DNA of 64,000 bases from Chitinophaga solisilvae (lineage in GTDB: Bacteria; Bacteroidota; Bacteroidia; Chitinophagales; Chitinophagaceae): positions 372,001-436,000 of the forward strand of contig NZ_JAABOK010000006.1 of assembly GCF_009928525.1 (NCBI RefSeq), written 5' to 3'. Below, piece after piece: positions 9,764 through 17,827 of this stretch (position 1 is its first letter; each line of letters starts with the position of its first letter). The position numbers and the translations under genes were made by a program. The notes beneath the pieces are model-generated. The model did no database searches and was not told the DNA's origin. It saw only the letters and a program-made list of their open reading frames with translations.

Positions 9764-10583
9764 TGGTATTCGGAAAAGTATCATTTACTTTTCCTGCCAC
9801 CACCGCTTTTTTATATGCCATCGGCGTCATACCGGCAAAGGAGCGGAATACGCGGATGAAATGTGCCTGGTCATAGAATCCGTTGTCATAGGCTATTTCC
9901 GTGAGTGCCTTGTCCGGCGTAGCGGCTATCTGTGCGATGGCTGCGTTGATGATATGCAGCTGTACATATTTTTTCGGCGTATAACCGACCACGTTATGAA
10001 ATGTCTGAATATATTTTTTAGGGGAGATGTGGTGGTTGTCCTGCAGGGAGCGGATATGTCCCCGTTCCAGCGAGGAGCTGTGGCCTGCCTCCAGTATTGC
10101 CTCCGGTATGGGCTGTGGCCGTGCGTGGGCCAGTATAAAGCGTTCCAGGGTATAGATTTTTTCTATCGGCATCGCGCAATCCTCGAGTTGTAGCAGCAGT
10201 TGCTGCGTTTTATCTCCCAGTATATCATCTAACCGCAACAGCTGCTGATGCAGGAGAGGGGCATGTACTCCGAAAAGGCGGTATAGCCCGAAGGGTTTGA
10301 GAATAATGCCTAACGCTTTGTACCGCCCGCTGACGCTGGTGATCATAGGGCGGGAATACAGGCCGGACAGGCCTCCCTGTGGGCCATAATCAAAAGCCTG
10401 TGATGCTGTGGTAATGGAAAATTGATCGCCCAGGTTCAGTATCAGCTCCTGGTGCAGGTAAGGGATACTGTACCAGGCCTGATCCATATGGCCGGCCTCG
10501 TGATACCAGCAGCAGTCAATCGCTTCGCGCAGCTCGTTCTGTGGTATATGTACGATGGCATTCATGGTGTAAAAATAGTGCAT
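9753..10583 (-). CDS. AraC-family transcriptional regulator
   Basis: 276 residues. The N-terminal sensor domain (about 1-150) resembles the DUF6597-type domain common in Bacteroidota AraC proteins. The C-terminal double HTH (about 160-255) includes ALTEIAYDNGFYDQAHFIRV and the closing AGMTPMAYKK. The effector is unknown. It is divergent from the YihY gene with only 32 bases between the two start codons, so it may control that gene and itself from one shared promoter region. Confidence 0.9.
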   Translation of the reverse strand: MHYFYTMNAIVHIPQNELREAIDCCWYHEAGHMDQAWYSIPYLHQELILNLGDQFSITTASQAFDYGPQGGLSGLYSRPMITSVSGRYKALGIILKPFGLYRLFGVHAPLLHQQLLRLDDILGDKTQQLLLQLEDCAMPIEKIYTLERFILAHARPQPIPEAILEAGHSSSLERGHIRSLQDNHHISPKKYIQTFHNVVGYTPKKYVQLHIINAAIAQIAATPDKALTEIAYDNGFYDQAHFIRVFRSFAGMTPMAYKKAVVAGKVNDTFPNTIRL

Positions 10584-10615
10584 ATTCAGTAACTTGGCAC
10601 CTGAATCAGCAGTGC

Positions 10616-11566
10616 ATGAACCACCCGGTTACCAACAAATCATACCCGCGATGGCAGCTGTTCCTGTTATCCTTCCGGGATGCCTACAGGGAGCTGCAGG
10701 CCAATGACCCGCTGCGGCTGGCCGGGGCTACCGCTTTTTTTACCACTTTTGCGTTACCGGCAATACTGATTATCATTATCCAGCTGCTGCGTTTTATTTT
10801 CCGGATAGAGCATCCCGGCAGGCGGTTATCCTCGCAGCTGGAATCGATGTTCGGAAGGGAAACAACTGATGCCATCCTGCATACGCTGCGGGCTTTCCGG
10901 AGTATTGCACAGAACTGGCTGATTACGATTGCGGGTTTTCTCTTTTTATTATTTGTGGCTACCACGCTCTTTAAAATTATTAAAGGCGCTATCAATGAAC
11001 TATGGAAGATAAAAGCTGTGCGCCGCGAGAATTTCGGGCAGGTGATGTTGTCCCGGCTAAGAGGCGTGCTGGTTATACTGTTCGCCGGATTGCTGTTCCT
11101 GATTGATATCATCGCTGAAACAGCGCAGGCATTTTTATCGCAATATATAGAACGATTTCTGCCGGCTATTGCCACCTATTATAACAGTGCGTTGAATTAT
11201 GTATTGTCTGTTGTGATTGTGACGATCTGGTTTTACCTGGTGTTTTACTTTATACCTGACGGGCGCCCACGCTGGAAACCCGGACTGGTAGGCGCTCTGG
11301 TGACAGGTGTATTATTTACCATCGGTAAAATAATCCTGAAGGTGATGCTGACCTACAGCAGCATCAATACTATTTACGGCGCATCGGCCTCTACGGTGCT
11401 GCTGTTGTTGTTTATGTTTTATTCCTCCCTGATTTTTTATTTCGGGGCAGCGTTTACCAATGCCTGGTCTATGCGTACAGACAGGCCGATCCGGCCGCTG
11501 CATCATGCTGCGCATTACGAAGTAACGCTACCGTCGCATCCGGATCATTCATCTCCCATGGCATAG
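10616..11566 (+). CDS. YihY/BrkB-family inner-membrane protein
   Basis: 316 residues from the ATG at 10616. About six hydrophobic helices are seen, starting with LAGATAFFTTFALPAILIII and ending near TVLLLLFMFYSSLIFYFGAA. The YihY/BrkB core (once annotated as RNase BN) is of unknown molecular function. An upstream in-frame ATG at 10541 would overlap the divergent AraC gene and adds a non-family N-terminus, so I reject it. The 3' end overlaps the convergent ThuA gene by 22 bases. Confidence 0.87.
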   Translation: MNHPVTNKSYPRWQLFLLSFRDAYRELQANDPLRLAGATAFFTTFALPAILIIIIQLLRFIFRIEHPGRRLSSQLESMFGRETTDAILHTLRAFRSIAQNWLITIAGFLFLLFVATTLFKIIKGAINELWKIKAVRRENFGQVMLSRLRGVLVILFAGLLFLIDIIAETAQAFLSQYIERFLPAIATYYNSALNYVLSVVIVTIWFYLVFYFIPDGRPRWKPGLVGALVTGVLFTIGKIILKVMLTYSSINTIYGASASTVLLLLFMFYSSLIFYFGAAFTNAWSMRTDRPIRPLHHAAHYEVTLPSHPDHSSPMA

Positions 11567-12264
11567 CGGATGCCGCCCAGTATATGTTGCAGGAACAGCG
11601 TATCCCGCCAGGCGTCGGTACTATGGCCCAGCGCTGTGTAAAAGGAGCGGCCGCCATCAAATCCGCCGCACCATGCCACCGGGTGAAAGGCGCCGTGTTT
11701 GCCGCCGTTGTAGGTAGTTTCATCTACTTCCAGCAATACCCGCACATTGGCCGGCAAAGCCTTGAAATTATACCATTCGTCTGTCCATCGCCATCTTGCC
11801 GGCAGATGACTCACCGCTATATGGCGTATATCCGTTACTGTTACTACGGCCTCCTGTGGTTTAGGATGTCCGTTAAACCAGGCCCCTGCCAGTTGTCCGT
11901 ACCAGGGCCAGTTGTATTCCGTGGTTGAAGCGGCATGGATGCCCATGTATCCGCCTCCCTGGCGTATATACGCCATGAAGGCCGCTTTCTGCGTGCTGTC
12001 AAATACTTCTCCGCTGGTATTCAGAAATACTACCGCCTTATATGTTCCCAGCTGTTTTGTAGTAAACCATTCCGCCGCTGTAGTAGTATCCACCTGAAAA
12101 TGATGCTGCTGTCCCAGCTCCCGGATCGCTGCAATACCAGCCGGAATAGACGCATGATGGTATCCTGCCGTTTTGGAAAATACCAGTATTTTCCCCTGTT
12201 CCTGTGCCCATCCGCTGCCTGCCGCCATGATCATCAGTACCACCCAACCAAATATCTTCTTCAT
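11545..12264 (-). CDS. ThuA-like secreted protein
   Basis: 239 residues. It begins with a signal peptide (MKKIFGWVVLMIMAAGSGWA, then QEQGK) and continues with the ThuA (trehalose-utilisation) glutamine-amidotransferase-like fold: ILVFSKTAGYHHASIPAGI, VVFLNTSGEVF, GYMGIHAAS and a closing GRSFYTALGHS. Bacteroidota have many exported ThuA proteins, thought to act in sugar processing, but the reaction is not established. It is convergent with and overlaps the YihY gene. Confidence 0.88.
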   Translation of the reverse strand: MKKIFGWVVLMIMAAGSGWAQEQGKILVFSKTAGYHHASIPAGIAAIRELGQQHHFQVDTTTAAEWFTTKQLGTYKAVVFLNTSGEVFDSTQKAAFMAYIRQGGGYMGIHAASTTEYNWPWYGQLAGAWFNGHPKPQEAVVTVTDIRHIAVSHLPARWRWTDEWYNFKALPANVRVLLEVDETTYNGGKHGAFHPVAWCGGFDGGRSFYTALGHSTDAWRDTLFLQHILGGIRYAMGDE

Positions 12265-12420
12265 AGAAATCGATAATTATTATCTCCCCAAAATAATAAC
12301 TAACCTCCTTATTTTTTTGCAAACCTTTGCAACTCTGCTCCAAACTCATCTTTCACCCTCCGCATCTCCGCACCAATTCATCATTCATAATTTCCATCTC
12401 CCCACTTATCTCCGCTCTTC

Positions 12421-12448
12421 ATTCGTAATTCCCAATTCGTAATTCGCA
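12421..12448. repeat. Solo array of ATTCGTA-type heptamers
   Basis: Four heptamers in a row (ATTCGTA, ATTCCCA, ATTCGTA, ATTCGCA) followed by a run of T. They match the outer right arm of the palindromes at 5344-5483 and 22589-22734, but no opposite arm is present. It lies just upstream of the cobalamin riboswitch. Confidence 0.7.
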
Positions 12449-12471
12449 ATTTTTTTTTGTAGGTTTGCCCC

Positions 12472-12654
12472 GCATTTGGTTGAACATGTGCCTGCCGCAT
12501 GTATCATTAAAAGGGAATCCGGTGTAAAACCGGAACTATCCCCGTAGCTGTGACCTGATAAATATTTTCCCGGAGACGCTCCGCGCCACTGTTCCGCCAG
12601 CCGGAATGGGAAGGCTTCCGGTAAAACAGGAAAGTCAGAAGACCTGCCAGATGC
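12472..12654 (+). promoter_or_regulatory. Cobalamin (AdoCbl-type) riboswitch
   Basis: The conserved elements occur in order: AAAAGGGAATCCGGTG, a CCGG-closed stem, CCCCGTAGCTGTGA, the core GCCACTG at 12585-12591, GGGAAGG at 12608-12614 and AGTCAGAAGACCTGCC at 12633-12648. P1 closes between GCATTTGG (12472-12479) and CCAGATGC (12647-12654). Such riboswitches shut down expression when cobalamin is plentiful. It controls the downstream TonB-dependent receptor and DUF4198 genes. Confidence 0.95.
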
Positions 12655-12658
12655 TGTA

Positions 12659-12691
12659 TTTGTATTGCTTTCGGGAGAAAGGGAATACAAA
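12659..12691 (+). promoter_or_regulatory. Hairpin after the riboswitch (expression platform candidate)
   Basis: TTTGTATT pairs with AATACAAA and, inside it, CTTTC pairs with GAAAG around a GGGA loop. There is no T-run after it, so it does not look like an intrinsic terminator. It may be part of the switching region or simply a leader hairpin. About 125 bases of leader follow before the start codon. Confidence 0.5.
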
Positions 12692-12817
12692 CCGCCTTTA
12701 TTCTGTAGTCATTAATAAGTTCCATTGTGATGGCATCGGACTGTTTTCGTACAGGCATGTACGTATTTCATGCTGTTGCGGAAGTCGTTGTTATTCACCT
12801 GGAGCCAGCTATAAGTT

Positions 12818-14953
12818 ATGCGTTTTAAGAGAAGTATATTGTCATGCATGGCCGTACTGCCATTAGCGGTACAGGCACAGGAAAAAGATTCACTCCGTCA
12901 CCGGCGGGAGCTGCAGGAAATAGTAATTGCCGGAAAGCAGGATGGCTACAAGCAGGATATTTCCTCCCTCGCGACGAGATCGCCGTTGTCACTGCTGGAA
13001 ACGCCGCAGGCCATACAGGTAGCGGGACAGCAGGTTATCAGGGATAAGCAGGCATTTACCCTGAACGATCTGACACCGGTGCTCACCGGTGTGAAGGCCA
13101 ACAATGGTATGGGCGCATTCGGTATGCGCGGCTTCAATGGCTATAACCATTTTGATGGCGGCTTCATTACGTTTAATGGTATCCGTGGAAATTTTTATAT
13201 GTGGAACCAGGCGCCGCTGCTGTACAATATTGAAAGGGTAGAAGTGCTGAGAGGCCCGGCCTCCGCGCTTTTCAGCGAAGGCTCCCCCGGCGGACTGATC
13301 AACATGGTCACCAAAAAGCCACAGGCTGGCCGGCAGCTGAGCATTGATGCGGCCTGGGGCAGCTGGAATTATGCCCGCTTTGCGATAGACGCTACGGGCA
13401 CATTATCTGGGAACAAACGCTGGCTGTACCGCGCTATCGGCGGGTACGACAGAAGCAACAGCTACCGCGATAACCAGTTTGCAGAAAACATCTTCCTCGC
13501 CCCGTCCGTTACCTGGCTTGCATCTGCAAAAACAGATGTGAACCTGGAGCTGAACTATTCCAGGTCTAATGCCGTGCAGACCTATGACCGCGGCACCTTT
13601 GTAAAGAAGCGGGCAGACGGCACCTACGATTTTGATTTTTATCCCGGCAACCTGACGGTACAGAGTCCTTCCGACTTTGGCCGGAATACCAATACTTCCG
13701 CTACACTGACCTTTAACCACCGGGTGAACGACCGCTTGTCTTTCGCTGTAGTACAGCGTCTGGTACGTAGTCAGCTTAACTTTGCCGATCATTTTCTGAA
13801 AGGAGAGATTGTAGATGATAAAATCAAACGCAGCTATCAGACCTGGGATTATGTGCAATTCAGTGCGCAGACAACCGCCTACGCGCATTACCGGCTGCAG
13901 ACCGGCAGCGTGCAGCATAATCTGCTGGCGGGCATAGATTACAACCGTTACGGCTGGTCCAAGAATCTGTACCGCGACGCCGCCAGCACTACCATGGATA
14001 TCTTCCGTCCGGACTACAGCAAGGATGTACCGGCGCCTGATCCCAGCGATTACTACGATGATAACAAACAGGCGAACACCCTCGCCGGCGGGTATATTCA
14101 GGACCAGATTAATATCCTGAAACAGCTGAAAGTGCTGTTATCGCTGCGTTACGATCATTACGAGCTGTTACAGACGCCGATGTCCGCCAAAGATGACCTG
14201 CAGGGAGATACCTCCCGGACATCCGCCTGGACGCCGCGCGCAGGCATCGTATACATGCCGGCGCCGCACATGGCCGTATATGCCAGCTATACCCGCTCCT
14301 TTAATCCGCAGTTATCCAATGCAGGCAGCAGGGGAGGACCGTTTCCGCCCAGAACTGCCACGCAGTATGAGATAGGCTATAAGGGCGATTTCTTCGGGGA
14401 GAAGTTATCTGTCATGGCAGCATTGTACCATATCAATTATACCAATATCCTGGCAGATGCAGGGATACCGGAAAGTCCGCGTCAGCAGACAATTGTGCCG
14501 GGCACCCGCAGCCGCGGTGCAGAGGTCACGCTGCAGGGTAACCTCCGGAACCTCAGCATTGTGGCAGGTTATGCGTATAACCAGCACCGTCTGACCAGGA
14601 ACTCCAGTATTGGTAAGGAGGGCGACCGGTACGTAAATGCACCCGATCACAATGCCAATATCTGGGCGAAATACCAGTTCAGCAGCACGCGGTTGAAGGG
14701 GCTGGGAATCGCTGCCGGCGGTCGTTATATCAGCAGTCAGGTAGGTAATATGAAAACGCAGGACTTCATCATCCCTTCGTCTGTTGTGCTGGATGCCGCG
14801 CTGAGCTATGCTTACAGCCGGTATAATTTCCAGTTTAACCTGAATAATCTTACCAATACCCGTTATTTCAACGGCGGCCTGTCCCGCACGGCGGTAGCGG
14901 CATTGGGTAATCCACTGAATTTTCGTTTAGGCGTTAACGTTTTAATATTATAA
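12818..14953 (+). CDS. TonB-dependent receptor (siderophore-receptor type), B12-regulated
   Basis: 711 residues with a signal peptide (ending near PLAVQAQ), a plug domain (about 50-160, with LLETPQAIQV and RVEVLRGPASALF...GGLINMVTKKP) and a long beta-barrel ending in an aromatic-poor LGVNVLIL. The plug is of the FpvA/FhuA-like siderophore-receptor class rather than BtuB-like. It lies directly behind a cobalamin riboswitch, so the cargo is more likely a corrinoid, cobinamide or a cobalt chelate than iron; that is inference from regulation. The DUF4198 gene follows after 2 bases, so the two are one operon. Confidence 0.88.
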   Translation: MRFKRSILSCMAVLPLAVQAQEKDSLRHRRELQEIVIAGKQDGYKQDISSLATRSPLSLLETPQAIQVAGQQVIRDKQAFTLNDLTPVLTGVKANNGMGAFGMRGFNGYNHFDGGFITFNGIRGNFYMWNQAPLLYNIERVEVLRGPASALFSEGSPGGLINMVTKKPQAGRQLSIDAAWGSWNYARFAIDATGTLSGNKRWLYRAIGGYDRSNSYRDNQFAENIFLAPSVTWLASAKTDVNLELNYSRSNAVQTYDRGTFVKKRADGTYDFDFYPGNLTVQSPSDFGRNTNTSATLTFNHRVNDRLSFAVVQRLVRSQLNFADHFLKGEIVDDKIKRSYQTWDYVQFSAQTTAYAHYRLQTGSVQHNLLAGIDYNRYGWSKNLYRDAASTTMDIFRPDYSKDVPAPDPSDYYDDNKQANTLAGGYIQDQINILKQLKVLLSLRYDHYELLQTPMSAKDDLQGDTSRTSAWTPRAGIVYMPAPHMAVYASYTRSFNPQLSNAGSRGGPFPPRTATQYEIGYKGDFFGEKLSVMAALYHINYTNILADAGIPESPRQQTIVPGTRSRGAEVTLQGNLRNLSIVAGYAYNQHRLTRNSSIGKEGDRYVNAPDHNANIWAKYQFSSTRLKGLGIAAGGRYISSQVGNMKTQDFIIPSSVVLDAALSYAYSRYNFQFNLNNLTNTRYFNGGLSRTAVAALGNPLNFRLGVNVLIL

Positions 14954-14955
14954 TT

Positions 14956-15750
14956 ATGAAGAAATTGTTCCTGGCCACCGCTATCCTGTGCAGCAGCGTA
15001 CTGGCCTTCAGCCATGAGTTCTGGCTGCAGCCGCTGAAGTTTATCCTGAAAGTGAATGAACCGGCAGCCGTTAATGTGATGGTAGGTGAAAGCTATAAGG
15101 GGGAGCGTTCTGACGGGCGCAAGTACGAAGTACTGCAGCTCAAGCATTTCAGCGCCACGAAGGAAGAAGACCTGAAATCAGCACTGGGCGGCCCGAAGAA
15201 ATCCAGCATGACAGTAGCCTTCTCTGAACCCGGCAATCACCTGCTGGCCTTCAGTAATACCGGCAAGTACATTGGACTGGATGCCAAAAAATTCAATGAA
15301 TACCTGGCCGAAGAAGGACTGGATAACGTAAAAGAGTGGAGAGAGCAGCACCAGCAGGCTGATAAGCCCGGCCGCGAATTTTACCAGCGTTGTGCCAAAA
15401 CGCTGTTCCAGGTGGGCGATCAGCATGATGACACCTATGCCCGCAACACCGGCATGCGTATAGAGCTGATACCTGCTTCCAATCCATACACCATCGCTTC
15501 CGGCGATCAGATCACCTTCCGCGTACTGTTTGATAACGTACCCGTGAAGAATGCACTGGTACTGGCCTGGCAGGTAAAGCAGAATAAAACCAGCGTCAAT
15601 AAATTCCGCAGCAATGATGCCGGCGAAGTAACTTTCCCCATAGAAAAGGCTGGCAGATGGATGATCAGCAGCGTACATATGATCCCGGATGCTAGCGGCG
15701 AAAAGGCTGACTGGCAGAGCTTCTGGGGAAGCTACACTTTTGGATTTTAA
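14956..15750 (+). CDS. DUF4198 (NikM-like) periplasmic protein
   Basis: 264 residues with a signal peptide (MKKLFLATAILCSSVLAFS) followed at once by HEFWLQPLKF, the typical start of DUF4198/COG5266 proteins, which include periplasmic parts of Co2+/Ni2+ uptake systems. The His right after the cleavage site is a usual metal ligand in the family. The C-terminal part (about 175-264) resembles an Ig-like or carboxypeptidase-regulatory fold. It starts 2 bases after the TonB receptor stop and is under the same riboswitch, so it probably hands over or binds cobalt or a corrinoid in the periplasm (inferred). Confidence 0.85.
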   Translation: MKKLFLATAILCSSVLAFSHEFWLQPLKFILKVNEPAAVNVMVGESYKGERSDGRKYEVLQLKHFSATKEEDLKSALGGPKKSSMTVAFSEPGNHLLAFSNTGKYIGLDAKKFNEYLAEEGLDNVKEWREQHQQADKPGREFYQRCAKTLFQVGDQHDDTYARNTGMRIELIPASNPYTIASGDQITFRVLFDNVPVKNALVLAWQVKQNKTSVNKFRSNDAGEVTFPIEKAGRWMISSVHMIPDASGEKADWQSFWGSYTFGF

Positions 15751-15759
15751 TATTTTATA

Positions 15760-15850
15760 ATTTAATTATTTGAGATTTAAAAAATGCAGCGGAGATTTGC
15801 AGGGATAATGCAGATCTCCGCTGCATTTTTTAAATCTCAAATAATTAAAT
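15760..15850. repeat. Long perfect-type hairpin before rpiA
   Basis: Two 42-base arms (15760-15801 and 15809-15850) are reverse complements with one mismatch, around a 7-base loop GGGATAA. The outer parts are AT-only and the inner part is GC-richer (TGCAGCGGAGAT). Part of the right arm (AAATCTCAAATA) is repeated at once downstream, just before the rpiA start. It could end the TonB-DUF4198 transcript or shape the rpiA leader. Its sequence differs from the heptamer palindromes. Confidence 0.88.
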
Positions 15851-15869
15851 AAATAAATCTCAAATAGAA

Positions 15870-16562
15870 ATGGATATCGATTACAAAAAAGTGGCTGCTG
15901 TGGCTGCGGTAGCTTATATACAGCCGGGGATGACGGTGGGGTTTGGTGCGGGTAGTACGATGGCGCATATGATCAACCGGTTAAAGGAAGTACCGGAGCT
16001 GGTGGCGGAAGTGGCGGTAGTGACCTCGTCTTACAATACGCGGCAGCTGTTGCTGGAGGCTGGTTTCCGGTTGCAGGAACCAGGTATGATGGCGGCGCTG
16101 GATATTTACTTTGATGGTTGCGACCAGTTTGATGTTTCGCTGAATGCACTGAAGAGCGGCGGTGGTATTCACACAAAGGAGAAGCTGCTGGCTGCTATGG
16201 CCACGCGTTTTGTGCTGGTGGCCGATGGCTCCAAGTATGTAGAGCGGCTGTACACGACGTTTCCGGTGGTGATAGAAGTGATTCCGGAAGCGGTAACTTT
16301 TGTGCTGCGGCGTATCAGGGAATTATTCAGGGAGGTGAATCCTCAGCTGAGGCTGAGTAACCGCAGGGATGGAGCGGTAATGACAGACAACGGCAATATG
16401 CTGATAGATATCTGGTTTACACAGTTCCCGGAGTTGGCGGAGATCAATCCGTTGCTGAAAGGGATTCCGGGAGTACTGGAGACATCGCTTTTCTACTGGA
16501 TGGCACATGAGGCGGTGATCGCCGGGAGAAACGGAGTAGAGGTGATTTATAAAAAGGAATAG
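15870..16562 (+). CDS. rpiA: Ribose-5-phosphate isomerase A (divergent)
   Basis: 230 residues, the normal RpiA length. The phosphate loop VGFGAGSTMAHMI, the catalytic segment DGCDQFD (both Asp of the usual DGADEID kept) and KSGGGIHTKEKL (catalytic Lys and Glu kept) are all present, so it should interconvert ribose-5-phosphate and ribulose-5-phosphate in the pentose phosphate pathway. The motifs are more divergent than in common RpiA proteins, so a related sugar phosphate is possible. It stands behind a long hairpin and 31 bases ahead of the TetR gene. Confidence 0.85.
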   Translation: MDIDYKKVAAVAAVAYIQPGMTVGFGAGSTMAHMINRLKEVPELVAEVAVVTSSYNTRQLLLEAGFRLQEPGMMAALDIYFDGCDQFDVSLNALKSGGGIHTKEKLLAAMATRFVLVADGSKYVERLYTTFPVVIEVIPEAVTFVLRRIRELFREVNPQLRLSNRRDGAVMTDNGNMLIDIWFTQFPELAEINPLLKGIPGVLETSLFYWMAHEAVIAGRNGVEVIYKKE

Positions 16563-16565
16563 AAC

Positions 16566-16588
16566 GGTCTGTCTTTTCCGTAACTTTG
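16566..16588 (+). promoter_or_regulatory. tetR promoter with operator half-site
   Basis: GGTCTGTCT at 16566-16574 matches the half-site seen in the operators downstream of the TetR gene. TAACTTTG at 16581-16588 fits the Bacteroidota -7 box and ends only 5 bases before the ATG at 16594, so the mRNA would have almost no leader. A repressor bound here would cover the promoter, which suggests self-regulation. Confidence 0.55.
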
Positions 16589-16593
16589 TATGT

Positions 16594-17136
16594 ATGAAAC
16601 AAAAGATCAGCGATCCCAGGCAGCGGCTGTTGGATACAGCTACAGAACTGTTTTTCAGGCAGGGATACCATGCCACCGGGATAAACCAGGTGATTCAGGA
16701 GGCGGGCGTGGCAAGAGCCAGCCTGTACCAGCATTTCAGTTCCAAGGAAGCCTTGCTGGAAGCATTCCTGGAACACCGGCACGAGGCCTGGTTTAAAGGG
16801 CTGAGAGCTTTTACCGATAAGGTGAGCAAACCAAAGGATAAGGTGCTGGCAGCTTTTGATTTCCTGGTGCATATGAATGAGCAGGAGCATTTCCGGGGAT
16901 GCGCCTTTTTAAATATACTCTCTGAGATAACGGATGAAGATGCAGGGGCGCTGCACATTATTCAGGAGCATAAGAAAGACCTGCGGCGTTACCTGGCTGA
17001 TATCCTTTCAAAAGAAAAGCAGCTGCTGCAGGACCATGTCTACCTGCTGTTTGAATCCGCGATAAAGGAAAGTCAGCTGTACCGGAATCAATGGCCGGTG
17101 CTGGAGGCAAAAAAAATGGTGGCAGGGCTGCTGTAA
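16594..17136 (+). CDS. TetR/AcrR-family transcriptional regulator
   Basis: 180 residues. The N-terminal HTH (about 8-55) is clear: RLLDTATELFFRQGYHATG, then NQVIQEAGVARASLYQHFSSK. The C-terminal ligand domain is of the small-molecule-sensing TetR type with no known ligand. Operator-like sites built from AGACAG and CTGTCT occur before this gene and twice in the gap before the DUF1348 gene, so it probably represses itself and that neighbour. Confidence 0.92.
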   Translation: MKQKISDPRQRLLDTATELFFRQGYHATGINQVIQEAGVARASLYQHFSSKEALLEAFLEHRHEAWFKGLRAFTDKVSKPKDKVLAAFDFLVHMNEQEHFRGCAFLNILSEITDEDAGALHIIQEHKKDLRRYLADILSKEKQLLQDHVYLLFESAIKESQLYRNQWPVLEAKKMVAGLL

Positions 17137-17169
17137 ATCAGTCGTTACGGTAAGAATAAAAAAAAAGAT

Positions 17170-17183
17170 AGACAGATCTGTCT
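17170..17183. promoter_or_regulatory. TetR operator candidate 1
   Basis: AGACAGATCTGTCT is a perfect 14-base palindrome placed upstream of a -7 box (TACCTTTG, 17204-17211). Its half-sites AGACAG/CTGTCT recur at 17260-17277 and before the TetR gene itself. Confidence 0.6.
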
Positions 17184-17203
17184 GTTTTTGAAATTTTATC
17201 ACT

Positions 17204-17211
17204 TACCTTTG
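17204..17211 (+). promoter_or_regulatory. -7 box for the DUF1348 gene
   Basis: TACCTTTG matches TAnnTTTG and lies just downstream of operator candidate 1. A transcript from here would carry the hairpin at 17220-17240 in its leader. Confidence 0.45.
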
Positions 17212-17219
17212 TCCTAACA

Positions 17220-17245
17220 AGTGAATCCAGGTGATTCGCTTTTTT
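17220..17245 (+). terminator. Intrinsic-terminator-like hairpin in the TetR/DUF1348 gap
   Basis: AGTGAATC (17220-17227) pairs with GATTCGCT (17233-17240) around CAGGT and is followed by a run of six T. It would end the TetR transcript. However, it also lies downstream of the -7 box at 17204, so it could act as a leader hairpin for the next gene. Confidence 0.6.
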
Positions 17246-17259
17246 AAAATCCATTAAAT

Positions 17260-17277
17260 AGACAGGTTGGTCTGTCT
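17260..17277. promoter_or_regulatory. TetR operator candidate 2
   Basis: AGACAG and CTGTCT form an inverted repeat with a 6-base spacer (GTTGGT), 26 bases before the DUF1348 start codon. Confidence 0.55.
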
Positions 17278-17303
17278 GTGTTTCATCTTCAAAAAAATGC
17301 ACC

Positions 17304-17747
17304 ATGGAAAAGAGATTTCCCGTTCCTCCCTTTACATTAGCCACAGCGCTGGAGAAAGTACAACTGGCAGAAGATGCCTGGAACAGCCGTGACCCGCAAC
17401 GCGTATCACTGGTATACACGCCGGATACGGAATGGCGTAACCGCGACCAGTTCATTAACGGCCGGGAAGAAGTAGTAGCCTTTCTCACCGGCAAATGGGC
17501 GAAAGAGCTGGACTATAAGCTGAAGAAAGAACTGTGGAGTTTTACTGATAATAAAATTGCCGTAAAATTTGAGTATGAGTGGCATGACGCCGCCGGTAAC
17601 TGGTTCAGGTCTTATGGCAACGAACTGTGGGATTTCAATGCCGATGGCCTGATGCAGCGCCGATTTGCCGCTATCAACGATGTACCCATCAACAGCCGTG
17701 ACCGCAAATTCCGCGATGCCGGCGACGAACTCGTACTGGCCTGCTAG
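17304..17747 (+). CDS. DUF1348 / NTF2-like family protein
   Basis: 147 residues. The whole protein fits the DUF1348 branch of the NTF2/SnoaL-like cone fold: LAEDAWNSRDPQRVSLVYTP, then EWRNRDQFINGREEVVAFL and KIAVKFEYEWHDAAGNWFRS. Such small proteins often form ligand-binding or catalytic pockets, but this family has no proven reaction. It is controlled, by inference, by the upstream TetR protein and may act on the compound that TetR senses. Confidence 0.87.
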   Translation: MEKRFPVPPFTLATALEKVQLAEDAWNSRDPQRVSLVYTPDTEWRNRDQFINGREEVVAFLTGKWAKELDYKLKKELWSFTDNKIAVKFEYEWHDAAGNWFRSYGNELWDFNADGLMQRRFAAINDVPINSRDRKFRDAGDELVLAC

Positions 17748-17827
17748 TTGTAGTGGTAACAGCTGATCCGGAACGTCCGCAAACATTCCGGTATTTTCAG
17801 TTGTTCCATCATTAACAAGCACATGCC

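Noticed and set aside
12507..12758. Open frames inside the riboswitch region
   Set aside because: They overlap the conserved cobalamin riboswitch elements and have no ribosome site or family features.
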